Positions 16,453 through 24,614 of a stretch of 32,268 nt of DNA are shown here, piece after piece (the stretch's first letter is position 1; every line of letters starts with the position of its first letter). The notes under the pieces are model-generated. The model was given only the letters and a program-made list of their open reading frames with translations, was not told the DNA's origin and searched no databases. A program made the position numbers and the translations under genes. Source of the stretch: Roseomonas sp. E05 (lineage in GTDB: Bacteria > Pseudomonadota > Alphaproteobacteria > Acetobacterales > Acetobacteraceae); assembly GCF_030063475.1 (NCBI RefSeq), contig NZ_JASIRT010000043.1:1-32268 (forward strand), written 5' to 3'.

Positions 16453-16728
16453 ATGGTGGTCCTCCATGAGCAGGCCCTGGAGGCGATGGACCGCCTCCTC
16501 GCCAAGCGCCCGCAGAAGGAGGGCCATGCCTTTTCCGAGGCCACGCGCTGCCTTTGCGCGCTGCGGGATGAGCTGATCCGCCGCCAGAGCGAGGCCGGCG
16601 CCTCTTCCGGCGAGCGCGAAAGGCTGGAACGCCTGAACGCCGTCATCAGCGTGCTGGTCGGCGGCCATTTCCCGCTCGGCAGCATCCCCTGGGACGAGAT
16701 CGAGAAAGCCCGCGCCTGGATCCCCTGA
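16453..16728 (+). CDS. Small hypothetical protein following formate dehydrogenase
   Basis: A 91-residue, mostly helical, charged soluble protein that I do not recognise. It starts MVVLHEQALEAMDRLLAKRP and ends WDEIEKARAWIP, with two Cys close together (CLCALRDELIRR). It begins 7 bp after the FDH stop with GAGGA just upstream, so it is translated from the same transcript. Position suggests an accessory or assembly role for FDH, but nothing in the sequence proves it. An in-frame ATG at 16432 would overlap the FDH end. Confidence 0.6.
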   Translation: MVVLHEQALEAMDRLLAKRPQKEGHAFSEATRCLCALRDELIRRQSEAGASSGERERLERLNAVISVLVGGHFPLGSIPWDEIEKARAWIP

Positions 16729-16879
16729 AAGCGCGGGGGACGCTCCATCGCAGTCACCTTCCGAAGCAGATCGGGCAGGCGGAACTGGCGAAGCCGATTC
16801 CGTGCGCGTCGGGCGAGGCCTGTGGTTGATGTCAGGCGGTGTCCGCTGGCCGCTGTACGACGAATGGCTGGAGATGGGC

Positions 16880-17230
16880 CAGGGCAGAAGCGCCTCGATG
16901 CGGCGTGCCGGCTGTTCGGCGATGCGGCCGAGGATGTGGCGGAGATCGGCTTCTCCGGGTTGAACCCGCTGAGCTTGGCGGTTTCGGCGAATGTGCAGGC
17001 GGCGGCCGCGTTGCCGAGGCAGGCGCGCAGTTCGGCCATGATCGGCGCGGGGGGGGCCGCTCATCCGGGCTCCTGCCGTGGGCGCGTTTCTCGACGGCAT
17101 AAGGAGCCGCGATATGCGCCTGGGCCCCGCGGGCGGACCGGCGCCGCCAGAAAGGGGTGGTCGTCGCGCACACAGCCCAGAGCCGCCCCGTCCCCGTCTG
17201 ACCAAGCCCCGGCGCCAGCACCGGGACCGC
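16880..17230 (-). pseudogene. Decayed IS66-family transposase (C-terminal half)
   Basis: Pieces of an IS66 TnpC-type transposase appear in order on the minus strand but in different frames. VLAPGLGQTGTGRLWA (about 17224-17175) is followed by VRDDHPFLAAPVRP. After a large internal gap come AACTFAETAKLSGFNPE (from about 17010) and, shifted again, ADLRHILGRIAEQPARRIEA then LLPW (to about 16880). These match the usual family segments V-APG-GKTKTGRLW, YVRDD-P, ETAKLNGVDPEAYLR and ARI-EHP-NRI-ELLPW. At least two frameshifts and the loss of the catalytic centre make it inactive. No intact terminal repeats were found. Confidence 0.75.
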
Positions 17231-17641
17231 CGTGCCGCCGGAACGATGCCATCCAACGCGTCCGTTGTCGGATCGGGAAGATCTTCGGTGCCTGGAAGCG
17301 CGGCGACGGGCTGCGACGCATGCGATGGCGAGGGCTCAAGCTCGCAGGTTCGCTTCACCGCCATCGCCTGCAACCCCAAACGCGCAGCATCCATGCTCGG
17401 AGCTGCCGCGGCCTGAGGGGGTCACGCAGGGCTCAACGCAGGGCCAAACAGCAGCCCCTCACCGCAGCACGATGCAGTAACCCGCCGCCTTCCGCCTCCA
17501 GGTCTCCCGGGCTGACGCGGCATGCCGCAATAACGCCAGAAAAGCTGTTGGCGCATGCGCTGAAAAAAAAGCGGGCACAAGCCAGGGCCAGTCAGGCGCT
17601 GCACTTCAGCCAAAACAAGCAATTCGCGGTGTTTCTTCAAT
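17230..17641. other. Stretch without recognisable gene between IS66 relic and tRNA-Thr
   Basis: No ORF here has convincing homology or a ribosome-binding site. A short plus-strand segment ending at 17416 (VRFTAIACNPKRAASMLG) faintly resembles the C-terminal tail of another transposase family, but it is too short to call. The base composition becomes more AT-rich towards the tRNA. Most likely mobile-element debris. Confidence 0.4.
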
Positions 17642-17671
17642 GTTGACAGTGGGTTGTATGTCAACTTCGGG

Positions 17672-17746
<75 letters not shown>

Positions 17747-17950
17747 AAGGCACTGAAATTACCAGTGCTTTTCTGCGCCAGCCTGCCCTGTCCGCACCGT
17801 CCGGGTTGAACAGCCCGCAACGACCGGAACCAGGGAGCTCCCCTTCTCTCCGGTTTCGCTGCGGATTTCAAGCGATGGCTGTGTCAACGTGCATGTCTCA
17901 CCCGCATGTCTCACCGCGGGCCCTGCGCAGCAGTCCAGGTCTTCGATGCT

Positions 17951-18265
17951 TCACAGTGCTGCGGTGCCGCGTACGAAATGAATGACCTGCCCAGCCGTGC
18001 CGCCCTTCAGAAGGACAATCGACTGAGCGCGCTGCCCGCAAACGCTACAGCGCATCCGGCCAGTCATGTCACGGACCGTGATGTCACCCCAGGCGCTGAG
18101 CATGTCACCCACACAGACCAGGCGGTTGGGTGGGCAAAGCGGGTCACCGCAGCGGGCGCGGATCTGCCAGCCTCGCCAGGAGGAGAGACGGCTCTCCAGC
18201 GTGCGGCTGGCCGACAGGCCGGTGGAGGGCAGCGCGGTCTTCGTTGGTGCGGTGCATCCAGGCAT
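17951..18265 (-). CDS. Small cysteine-containing hypothetical protein
   Basis: A 104-residue protein that I cannot assign to a named family. It has WQIRARCGDPLCPPNRLVC near the middle and RMRCSVCGQRA about 25 residues later. Paired C-x4-C and C-x2-C groups suggest a small zinc-ribbon-like fold, a pattern often seen in short uncharacterised proteins of alphaproteobacterial accessory DNA. The ATG at 18265 has AGGA about 10 bp upstream; starts at 18282 and 18418 are also in open sequence. An SOS-type box lies 61-75 bp upstream, so it may be damage-inducible (inference). No partner gene is adjacent. Confidence 0.5.
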   Translation of the reverse strand: MPGCTAPTKTALPSTGLSASRTLESRLSSWRGWQIRARCGDPLCPPNRLVCVGDMLSAWGDITVRDMTGRMRCSVCGQRAQSIVLLKGGTAGQVIHFVRGTAAL

Positions 18266-18774
18266 GATCTGTGATCCTTCATGGTCCCGCAGTGAGCCTC
18301 CCCCCCCAGGACATGCTATCGTATAGAACAAAATAGGAACAAGAGGGTTCCATGGACCATCAGGGCTGCATCGCCCCCCGGCGTGAGGCATTCCCCCCTG
18401 CCGGCCGTTGCCCAGCATCGCTCCCGAGTTGCACAGAGGCCGCGAGCTTTAGAGCGCTTGGCTCCTGGCCATGGATATGCACAGCGCAGCGTCACGCTCT
18501 GCCCTGCCGCGCATCGGGCCGCAGGGCTCGCCGCGGCAGCGGCGGCCATCTCGGCCAGCCGCACTGGAGGCCGAGAGGGATATGCCAGATATCCTCTCCC
18601 TTCAGGCCCGCGCGGTGCTGGCCGCTGCTGCTGCCGGCCAGGAGGACCGCGCGCCGCGCCTTGCGCCCAACCTGCCCGCGCCGCCCCTGCCCTGGCGCTG
18701 CCAGCCTCCTTGCGCCAGACTGCTGCGGCATGCCGGTGAACAGGCGCTTTTTTACAAAGGGGGGAAGACGGGGC
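18266..18774. other. 509-bp gap: SOS-like box, otherwise no recognisable gene
   Basis: Apart from the GAAC repeats at 18326-18351 and the ribosome-binding site of the nitroreductase gene, I see no gene. Open frames from 18352, 18383 and 18471 exist on the plus strand, but they lack ribosome sites and have low-complexity Pro/Arg/Ala composition typical of chance frames in GC-rich DNA. Confidence 0.5.
18326..18351. promoter_or_regulatory. LexA-type SOS box (GAAC-N7-GAAC) with an overlapping inverted GTTC
   Basis: GAAC at 18326-18329, seven bases, then GAAC at 18337-18340 matches the alphaproteobacterial LexA direct-repeat box (GTTC-N7-GTTC on the other strand). A third element, GTTC at 18347-18350, forms an inverted pair with the second GAAC (GGAAC-N6-GTTCC). 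On the minus strand the box lies upstream of the small Cys protein, near a TATACG that could serve as -10 element. Binding is inferred from the motif alone. Confidence 0.5.
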
Positions 18775-19446
18775 ATGGATGTGTTCGAGGCGATGGCCAC
18801 GCGCCGCAGTGTGCGCGGCTTCCTCCCCGATCCCGTGCCACGCGCCACCATCGGGGCAATCCTGGAGATCGCGGCACGCGCGCCGTCCGGCTCCAACCTC
18901 CAGCCCTGGAAGGTGCGCGTCACGCAGGGCGCCGAGAAGGCGCGCCTCTCCGCCGCGCTGCGCGCCGCGCATGATGCCGGCGCCGTGACGCCGCGCGACT
19001 ACCAGTACTATCCGCGCAACTGGCGGGAGCCTTACCTGTCGCGGCGCCGCAAGGTGGGCTGGGACCTCTACGCGCTGGCCGGCATCGCCAAAGGCGACCA
19101 TGCCGCCGGGCACGCGCAGCGCGCGCGCAACTTCGACTTCTTCGGTGCGCCGGTCGGGCTGATCTTCACCATCGATCGCGACCTGGAGCAGGGCTCCTGG
19201 CTCGACTATGGGATGTTCCTGCAATCCGTCATGCTCGCCGCCCGCGGCTTCGGACTGGACACCTGCCCGCAGGCGGCCTTCTGCGATCACCATGACGTGC
19301 TGCGCGCCCATCTCGGCATCCCGACGGCGGAGGCGGTGGTCTGCGGCATGGCGCTTGGCCGGGGGGATCCCGATGAGCCCGCCAACCGCCTGGCGACAGA
19401 ACGCGCGCCGCTGGCCGATTTCGTGCGGTTCGGACCCGAGGCATGA
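18775..19446 (+). CDS. Nitroreductase-family protein (FMN-dependent)
   Basis: A 223-residue flavoprotein of the nitroreductase superfamily, NAD(P)H:FMN-dependent reductases of nitro compounds, quinones or enones. FMN phosphate contacts are in MATRRSVRGFLPDPV near residues 7-21. The second conserved region is ARAPSGSNLQPWKV near 35-48, and the C-terminal FMN segment is VVCGMALGRGDPDEPAN. A middle insert containing RDYQYYPRNWREPYLSRRRK is typical of one nitrobenzoate-reductase-like branch. The ATG at 18775 follows a purine-rich GGGGGGAAG. It overlaps the MFS gene by four bases (ATGA), so the two form an uptake-and-reduction pair, probably for a nitroaromatic or unsaturated compound (inference). 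Confidence 0.9.
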   Translation: MDVFEAMATRRSVRGFLPDPVPRATIGAILEIAARAPSGSNLQPWKVRVTQGAEKARLSAALRAAHDAGAVTPRDYQYYPRNWREPYLSRRRKVGWDLYALAGIAKGDHAAGHAQRARNFDFFGAPVGLIFTIDRDLEQGSWLDYGMFLQSVMLAARGFGLDTCPQAAFCDHHDVLRAHLGIPTAEAVVCGMALGRGDPDEPANRLATERAPLADFVRFGPEA

Positions 19447-20657
19447 GCGGCGAGCATCTGCTGGATTCACGGACCGCCTGGCTCCGCCTCTCCGCCATCG
19501 TCGCGCTCACGACGCTGGGCGGCGCGGGGATGTGGTCCGTGGTCGTGGCGCTGCCCTCGGTGCAGGCGGAGTTCGGCGTGACGCGCGGCGCGGCCTCGCT
19601 GCCCTACACGCTCACCATGCTGGGCTTCGGCACCGGCGGCATCCTGATGGGGCGGCTCGCGGACCGGTTCGGTCCGATGAAGCCGCTGCTCGGCGCGACG
19701 GTGATGCTGGCCGGCGGCTATGTCCTCGCCGGGCTTGCGCCGAACCTGACCCTCTATACCCTGGCGCAGGGCGTGATGATCGGCATGCTCGGCGCATCCG
19801 CGGCCTTCGCGCCGCTGGTGGCCGATGCCTCCCTCTGGTTCCGCCGCCGGCGCGGCATCGCGGTCGCGCTCGCAGCCTCCGGCAACTACCTGGCGGGCGT
19901 CGTCTGGCCGCCGATGCTGACCTGGCTGATCGGGGCCCATGGGTGGCGCATGGCGCATCTGGCCGTCGGCGCCATCTGCCTGGTGACGATGCTGCCGCTC
20001 GCCCTGGCGCTGCGCGCGCGGGCGCCTGGATCAGGCGGCGGCAGCTTCGCGGGCGATCCGGGGCAGGTGAGGCCCCTCGGCCTGTCGCGCAACGGGCTGA
20101 CGGCGCTGCTCTCCTGCGCGGGCGTGGCCTGCTGCGTCGCCATGGCCATGCCGCAGGTGCATATCGTCGCCTATTGCGGCGATCTCGGCTACGGCGTGGC
20201 GCGCGGGGCGGAAATGCTCTCCCTGATGCTCGCCTGCGGCATCGTCTCGCGGGTCGGCTCCGGCCTCATCGCCGACCGGATCGGCGGGCTCCGCACGCTG
20301 ATGCTGGGCTCGGTGCTGCAGGGCGTGGCGCTCTCGCTGTTCCTGTTCTTCGACGGGCTGGGCTCGCTCTTCACGCTGTCGGCGCTGTTCGGCCTGTTCC
20401 AGGGCGGCATCGTGCCCTCCTATGCGGTGATCGTGCGGGAGAGCTTTCCGGCCTCCGAAGTCGGCATGCGGGTCGGCATCGTGCTGATGGCGACCCTGGT
20501 CGGCATGGCGCTGGGCGGGTGGCTGTCCGGCGTCATCTTCGACGCGACAGGCAGCTACGCCGCAGCCTTCCTGAACGGCGTTGCCTGGAATGCGGCGAAT
20601 GTGCTGATCGTGGCGACGCTGCTGCTGCGCAGCCGCGCGCGCCTGGCCACCGCCTAG
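19443..20657 (+). CDS. Major facilitator superfamily transporter
   Basis: A 404-residue inner-membrane protein with 12 predicted helices. The loop between helices 2 and 3 carries the MFS signature GRLADRFGPMKPLLG near 74-88, and a second half-repeat SGLIADRIGGLRTLMLG occurs near 275. The pattern resembles monocarboxylate- or CynX-like MFS carriers. Translation is coupled to the nitroreductase (ATGA overlap). The stop codon TAG at 20655-20657 lies inside the first arm of the intergenic palindrome, so that element supplies the gene's end. Confidence 0.88.
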   Translation: MSGEHLLDSRTAWLRLSAIVALTTLGGAGMWSVVVALPSVQAEFGVTRGAASLPYTLTMLGFGTGGILMGRLADRFGPMKPLLGATVMLAGGYVLAGLAPNLTLYTLAQGVMIGMLGASAAFAPLVADASLWFRRRRGIAVALAASGNYLAGVVWPPMLTWLIGAHGWRMAHLAVGAICLVTMLPLALALRARAPGSGGGSFAGDPGQVRPLGLSRNGLTALLSCAGVACCVAMAMPQVHIVAYCGDLGYGVARGAEMLSLMLACGIVSRVGSGLIADRIGGLRTLMLGSVLQGVALSLFLFFDGLGSLFTLSALFGLFQGGIVPSYAVIVRESFPASEVGMRVGIVLMATLVGMALGGWLSGVIFDATGSYAAAFLNGVAWNAANVLIVATLLLRSRARLATA

Positions 20658-20760
20658 AGCGTTTTCCGTTCGCTCCGGCTCACCGAAAACGCTCTAGCCG
20701 TTTGTTTTGACGAGCATCTTCACCCGTTCCGATAATGCCATCGGAACGGGATCTGCTCTA
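20654..20760. repeat. Double-hairpin intergenic repeat between convergent genes
   Basis: Two palindromes lie side by side. The first has perfect 13-bp arms ctagagcgttttc (20654-20666) and gaaaacgctctag (20685-20697). The second has perfect 11-bp arms cccgttccgat (20723-20733) and atcggaacggg (20740-20750) and ends in ctctag. CTAGAGC-bordered units of this kind recur between genes in many alphaproteobacteria (general knowledge, not checked). Located between the convergent MFS and TctC genes, it may act as a two-way terminator. Confidence 0.7.
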
Positions 20761-20807
20761 GGCACGGGGGCAAGCTCCGGCCAGCCGGCGGCTGGCCGGA
20801 GCGGCCG

Positions 20808-21788
20808 TCATTCGGGCTGCACGCCGGCCGCGCGCATCACCGACCCGTAGCGGTCGACCCCCTCGCGCACCAGGGCCATCACCTGCTCGGATGTCTCGAA
20901 GCCCGGCCGTGGCGCGACCCCGGCCAGTTCGATGAGCTTCGGCGCGCTCTGCTGGATCGCGCTCCGGAAACTGGCGCCCAGCGCGGCCACCACGGGCTCC
21001 GGCGTGTGGGCGGGCGCGAGGATGGGGAAGAACTCCTCATGGATCAGGCCGGGCAGGCCGGCCTCGGGGGCGCTCGGCACGTCGGGCAGGGCCGGGCTGC
21101 GCCGCTCCGCGAGCACCGCCAGGGCGCGCAGCCCCCCACCACGGACCTGCCCGATCGAGGAAGCCATGGTCGGCGTGCCGAACTGCGCCTCCCCGGCGGC
21201 CAGGGCGGCGACGCTTGGGCCGCCGCCGCGGTAGTGCACCACCTCGACCTGCACCTTGGTGCCGGTGCGGAACAGTTCCCCGCCGAGATGCACGCTGCTG
21301 CCGATGCCGGCCGTGGCCAGGTTGTAGCGGCCCGGATTGGCCTTCAGCAGCGCCACAAGCTCCTGCGCGGTCCGCGCCGGCATCTGCGGATTGACGACCA
21401 GCACATGCGGCGAGAAGCCGGCCACCGCCACGCCGACGAAATCGTTGATCGTGTCGTAAGGCACGCGCGCGACAATCGCCGGCACGGCCGAATGGGAGCT
21501 GTTGATCAGCACCGTGTAGCCATCGGGCGCCGCGCGCGCGACGGCCTCGGCGCCGATCATGCTGCCGGCGCCGGCGCGGTTCTCAACGACGATCGGCTGG
21601 CCGAAGGCCTGGCCCGCCGCCTCCGCGATGATCCGCCCGACAATGTCGTTCGAGCCGCCGGGAGCGAAGGGGACGATCATCCGGATGGGCCGGTCGGGTC
21701 GCCAGGCCGGCGCGGTCTGCGCCCGCACGGCCGGCGGCGCGAGGCCGGCGGCAAGGGGAAGGACAAGGGCCTGGCGGCGGGTCAGCAT
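20808..21788 (-). CDS. Tripartite tricarboxylate transporter (TctC/Bug family) substrate-binding protein
   Basis: A 326-residue periplasmic binding protein of the Bug/TctC family, which captures small carboxylates. The N-terminus has a twin-arginine-like leader (TRRQALVLPLAAG, cleavage around VRAQ at about 21-24). Family marks are WRPDRPIRMIVPFAPGGSND near the mature start, the GQPIVVENRAGAGSMIGAE loop, and the PDGYTVLINSS segment. GGGAGACG precedes the ATG at 21788. No TctA or TctB membrane subunit is in the window, so this is an orphan receptor. It is convergent with the MFS gene and divergent from the family 5 binding protein. Confidence 0.92.
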   Translation of the reverse strand: MLTRRQALVLPLAAGLAPPAVRAQTAPAWRPDRPIRMIVPFAPGGSNDIVGRIIAEAAGQAFGQPIVVENRAGAGSMIGAEAVARAAPDGYTVLINSSHSAVPAIVARVPYDTINDFVGVAVAGFSPHVLVVNPQMPARTAQELVALLKANPGRYNLATAGIGSSVHLGGELFRTGTKVQVEVVHYRGGGPSVAALAAGEAQFGTPTMASSIGQVRGGGLRALAVLAERRSPALPDVPSAPEAGLPGLIHEEFFPILAPAHTPEPVVAALGASFRSAIQQSAPKLIELAGVAPRPGFETSEQVMALVREGVDRYGSVMRAAGVQPE

Positions 21789-22006
21789 CGAGGACGTCTC
21801 CCTGGTTCGGCGACGCCACGCCCCTGCCGGGCCCTGCGCGCCATGCTTTGACCGAACCATACCGCGATCGGGGGCGGGCGCGAGGCTCGGCATCGCCGAT
21901 CCGCCTGGGTCACGCTATCGAATCTTCTTGTGCCGGGGCCGATTCCCCGGTGGCATGGTTCATGCTGGGCGAGGGGAGCGTTCTTTCACCCCCACCGGAG
22001 GCTGCC

Positions 22007-23584
22007 ATGCTGTCACGCCGAGGATTGATTGGAACCGCTCTCGCCTCGGGCCTTAGCCTGCCCTCGGTCGGCAGGGCCCAGAGCGGCGCACGCCGCCTGC
22101 GCTTCGTCCCCATGGCCGCCTATTCCTCGCCGGACCCGATCTGGACCACCGCCATCGTCGTGCAGACCCATGCGTTGATGGTGTGGGACACGCTCTACGG
22201 CGTGGATATCGGCCTCACCCCGCACCCGCAGATGTGCGCCGGCCACGACCTTTCCGACGACCGGCTCACCTGGACCTTCACCCTGCGCGACGGCCTGCTC
22301 TTCCATGACGGCGAGGCGGTGCGCGCCGCCGATGCCGTCGCTTCCATCGCGCGCTGGGCGCAGCGCAACAGCTTCGGCCAGCTCCTCGCCGCCGCGACGG
22401 AGGAGATGAAGGCGCTGGACGACCGCCGCTTCTCGATCCGGCTGAAGTCGCCCTTCCCGCAGATGCTCTACGCCCTCGGCTCGCAGGGCTGCTACGTCAT
22501 GCCGGAGCGCATGGCCCGGGTGCCCTCCAGCGAGGCGGTGCGGGAATTCGTCGGCAGCGGCCCCTTCCGGTTCCGCCAGGACGAATGGGTCTCGGGCGTG
22601 CGCTCCCTCTACGAGCGCTTCGACCGCTATGTCCCGCGCGCCGAGCCGCCGGACTATCTCGCCGGCGGCAAGGTCGTGCATTTCGACCAGGTGGAGTGGT
22701 CGATCCAGCCCGATCCCGGCACCGCCGTCTCCGCACTGCAATCGGGCGAGGTGGACTGGGTGGACCAGCCACTGTTCGACCTGGTGCCCACGCTGAAGCG
22801 CAGCCGCGGCGTCACCGTGCAGCAGCTCGATCCTTTCGGGCTGATCGGCATCATCGCCCTCAACCATCTCCAGCCGCCCTTCGACAACCCGAAGCTGCGG
22901 CGCGCCCTGCTGCCGGCCATCGACCAGCGCGAATACGTGGCGGCCGTGCTGGGCGAGCAGGCGGATTACGCCTCCATCCCGGTCGGCTACTTCACCGCCG
23001 GCTCCCCCATGGCGAGCGACACCGGCATGGCCAGCCTCACCGGCCCACGCGACCTGGAGCTGGCGCGGCGCCTGGTGCGGGAGAGCGGCTATGGCGGCGA
23101 GACCATCCTCATCATGGACCCGGGCGACCAGCCGCAGATGCACGCCATGGCCGAGGTGACCTCGGCCACCTTCCAGAAGATCGGGCTGAAGACCGAGCTG
23201 GTGGCGATGGACTGGGGCTCGGTGCTCACCCGCCGCGCGGTCAAGAAGCCGCCCGCCGAGGGCGGCTGGAACGTGTTCAACACCCGCCAGGCCGGGCTGG
23301 GCGCCGCCGACCCCGCCAGCGTCCAGCTCAAGGGCAATGGCGACCGCGCCTGGTTCGGATGGCCCACGGCCCCCCGCCTGGACGAGCTGCGGGAGGCCTG
23401 GTTCAAGGCCGACGACCTCGCGGCCCAGAAGCGCATCGCCGCCGAGATGCAGGCCGCGGCCTTCGAGGCCGTGCCCTATATCCCCCTCGGCCAGTGGTCC
23501 CAGCCGACCGCCTTCCGCACCGAGCTCAGCGGCTTCCTCAAGAGCGCCAACCCGCTGTTCTGGAACGTCCGGCGAAGCGCCTGA
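22007..23584 (+). CDS. ABC transporter substrate-binding protein, family 5 (peptide/nickel/opine type)
   Basis: A 525-residue periplasmic binding protein of the DppA/OppA family (SBP_bac_5). It starts with a Tat-like leader SRRGLIGTALASG and cleavage near GRAQ. Family-typical segments: WDTLYGVDIGLTPHPQMCAG, then LTWTFTLRDGLLFHDGEAV near residues 86-104, then VGSGPFRFRQDEW near 182, then FDNPKLRRALLPAIDQREYV near 292. The ATG at 22007 has GGAG eight bases upstream; the frame is open to 21848 but that part overlaps the divergent promoter region. No permease or ATPase is adjacent, so the partner transporter must be elsewhere. Confidence 0.9.
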   Translation: MLSRRGLIGTALASGLSLPSVGRAQSGARRLRFVPMAAYSSPDPIWTTAIVVQTHALMVWDTLYGVDIGLTPHPQMCAGHDLSDDRLTWTFTLRDGLLFHDGEAVRAADAVASIARWAQRNSFGQLLAAATEEMKALDDRRFSIRLKSPFPQMLYALGSQGCYVMPERMARVPSSEAVREFVGSGPFRFRQDEWVSGVRSLYERFDRYVPRAEPPDYLAGGKVVHFDQVEWSIQPDPGTAVSALQSGEVDWVDQPLFDLVPTLKRSRGVTVQQLDPFGLIGIIALNHLQPPFDNPKLRRALLPAIDQREYVAAVLGEQADYASIPVGYFTAGSPMASDTGMASLTGPRDLELARRLVRESGYGGETILIMDPGDQPQMHAMAEVTSATFQKIGLKTELVAMDWGSVLTRRAVKKPPAEGGWNVFNTRQAGLGAADPASVQLKGNGDRAWFGWPTAPRLDELREAWFKADDLAAQKRIAAEMQAAAFEAVPYIPLGQWSQPTAFRTELSGFLKSANPLFWNVRRSA

Positions 23585-23620
23585 GCGCAAGGCGGGCCCC
23601 GCTTGCGGCGATGCCGCGCC

Positions 23621-24553
23621 TCAGCGCCGCCGCGCCCCGGCCGCTGGCGGCGTCATGATGCCGAGGCCCTGCAGCCGGGCGGTCATGGCGTGCAGATGCG
23701 CCAGGACGGCGCGCAGGGCGGGCGTCATGCCCCGCATGGGGCTGACCGCCACCATCAGCCGCGCGCGCAGCGGCGGCGAGCCGATGCCGCGCAGGATATA
23801 GCGCCGGTCGGCGGCCTCCCGTGCCAGCGCGGCGCGCGGCAGCACGCTCCAGCCGATGCCGCGCTCGACCAGCGCGCGGATCGCGGAGAGGCTGTCGACC
23901 TCCAGCAGGAGCGTGGGGTCGGGGTGCGCCCCGGCCCGGTGCAGCGCGCGGCGGAGTCCGTGCTGCCGGTCCGGCAGGATGAGGTCGAGCCGCGCCAGGG
24001 CGGAGACCGGCACCGGCCCCTCTCCCGGCAGGTCGCGGGCGCGGCGTCGGCGGGCGAAGAGCAGCAGGTCCTCCTCCGCCAGCACCTCCGCCGCGATCGC
24101 CCGGCTGCGCTGGCTGTCGTAGAGGATGGCGATGTCGAGCCGGCCCTCGGTCAGCCACTGGTTGATGAAGCCGCTGAACCCATCGACAAGGCGGATGTGC
24201 AGCTGCGGATGGCGCTGCCGCAGCTCGCCGAAGATCGATTCCGCCAGGTGCACGGACATGAAGGTCGGCACGCCCAGCACCACCTGCCCGCGCGGCACGG
24301 GGTCATCGAGCGCCGCGGGCAGGCTAGCCAGTGCAGCGAGCAGCGGCCGCGCGGCATCGGCCAGACGCTGCCCGTCCTCGGTCAGCCGGGCGCCACGGCC
24401 GTGGCGGTAGAGCAGCGGCCGGCCGATCTCCTGCTCCAGCAGGGCGATCTGGCGCGACAGGCTGGGCTGGGCGAGGCCGAGCGCCGCCGCCGCCCGGCCG
24501 AAGCCGCCATGCTCGGCGATCGCCAGCAGGGAGCGGAGCCGCGTCTGGTCCAT
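23621..24553 (-). CDS. LysR-family transcriptional regulator
   Basis: A 310-residue LysR regulator. Residues about 3-60 are the helix-turn-helix (RLRSLLAIAEHGGFGRAAAA then LGLAQPSLSRQIALLEQEIG). Residues about 90-295 are the two-lobed effector domain (GQVVLGVPTFMSVHLAESIF then DIAILYD and VERGIGWSVLP). It is divergent from the thiamine-diphosphate enzyme with 61 bp between starts, the usual geometry for LysR activation of the neighbour. Perfect 7-bp arms tagcgcg (24553-24559) and cgcgcta (24598-24604) frame the intergenic region and could be part of its site (inference). Confidence 0.92.
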   Translation of the reverse strand: MDQTRLRSLLAIAEHGGFGRAAAALGLAQPSLSRQIALLEQEIGRPLLYRHGRGARLTEDGQRLADAARPLLAALASLPAALDDPVPRGQVVLGVPTFMSVHLAESIFGELRQRHPQLHIRLVDGFSGFINQWLTEGRLDIAILYDSQRSRAIAAEVLAEEDLLLFARRRRARDLPGEGPVPVSALARLDLILPDRQHGLRRALHRAGAHPDPTLLLEVDSLSAIRALVERGIGWSVLPRAALAREAADRRYILRGIGSPPLRARLMVAVSPMRGMTPALRAVLAHLHAMTARLQGLGIMTPPAAGARRR

Positions 24554-24614
24554 AGCGCGGGACTATAGCTGCTACTGCAAGCCGGAACATGCCCCGGCGC
24601 GCTATCCATCCGGC

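Noticed and set aside
13287-17039. A 1250-codon open frame on the minus strand
   Set aside because: It is antisense to the FDH gene, is rich in Arg/Ala/Gly/His as expected for a GC-rich shadow frame, and crosses several unrelated regions. Only its first ~30 codons matter, because they fall in the IS66 relic.
17422-17664. 80-residue minus-strand frame beside the tRNA
   Set aside because: No recognisable motif or convincing ribosome site; composition is that of non-coding debris.
18352-18774. Possible plus-strand SOS gene (imuA-like) after the GAAC box
   Set aside because: No frame shows ImuA or other recognisable motifs, and no ribosome site was found. The frame merely runs into the nitroreductase.
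21933-21950. Hairpin ccgggg-N6-ccccgg in the TctC/family 5 divergent region
   Set aside because: Only 6 bp in very GC-rich sequence; such stems are expected by chance and no promoter geometry supports it.
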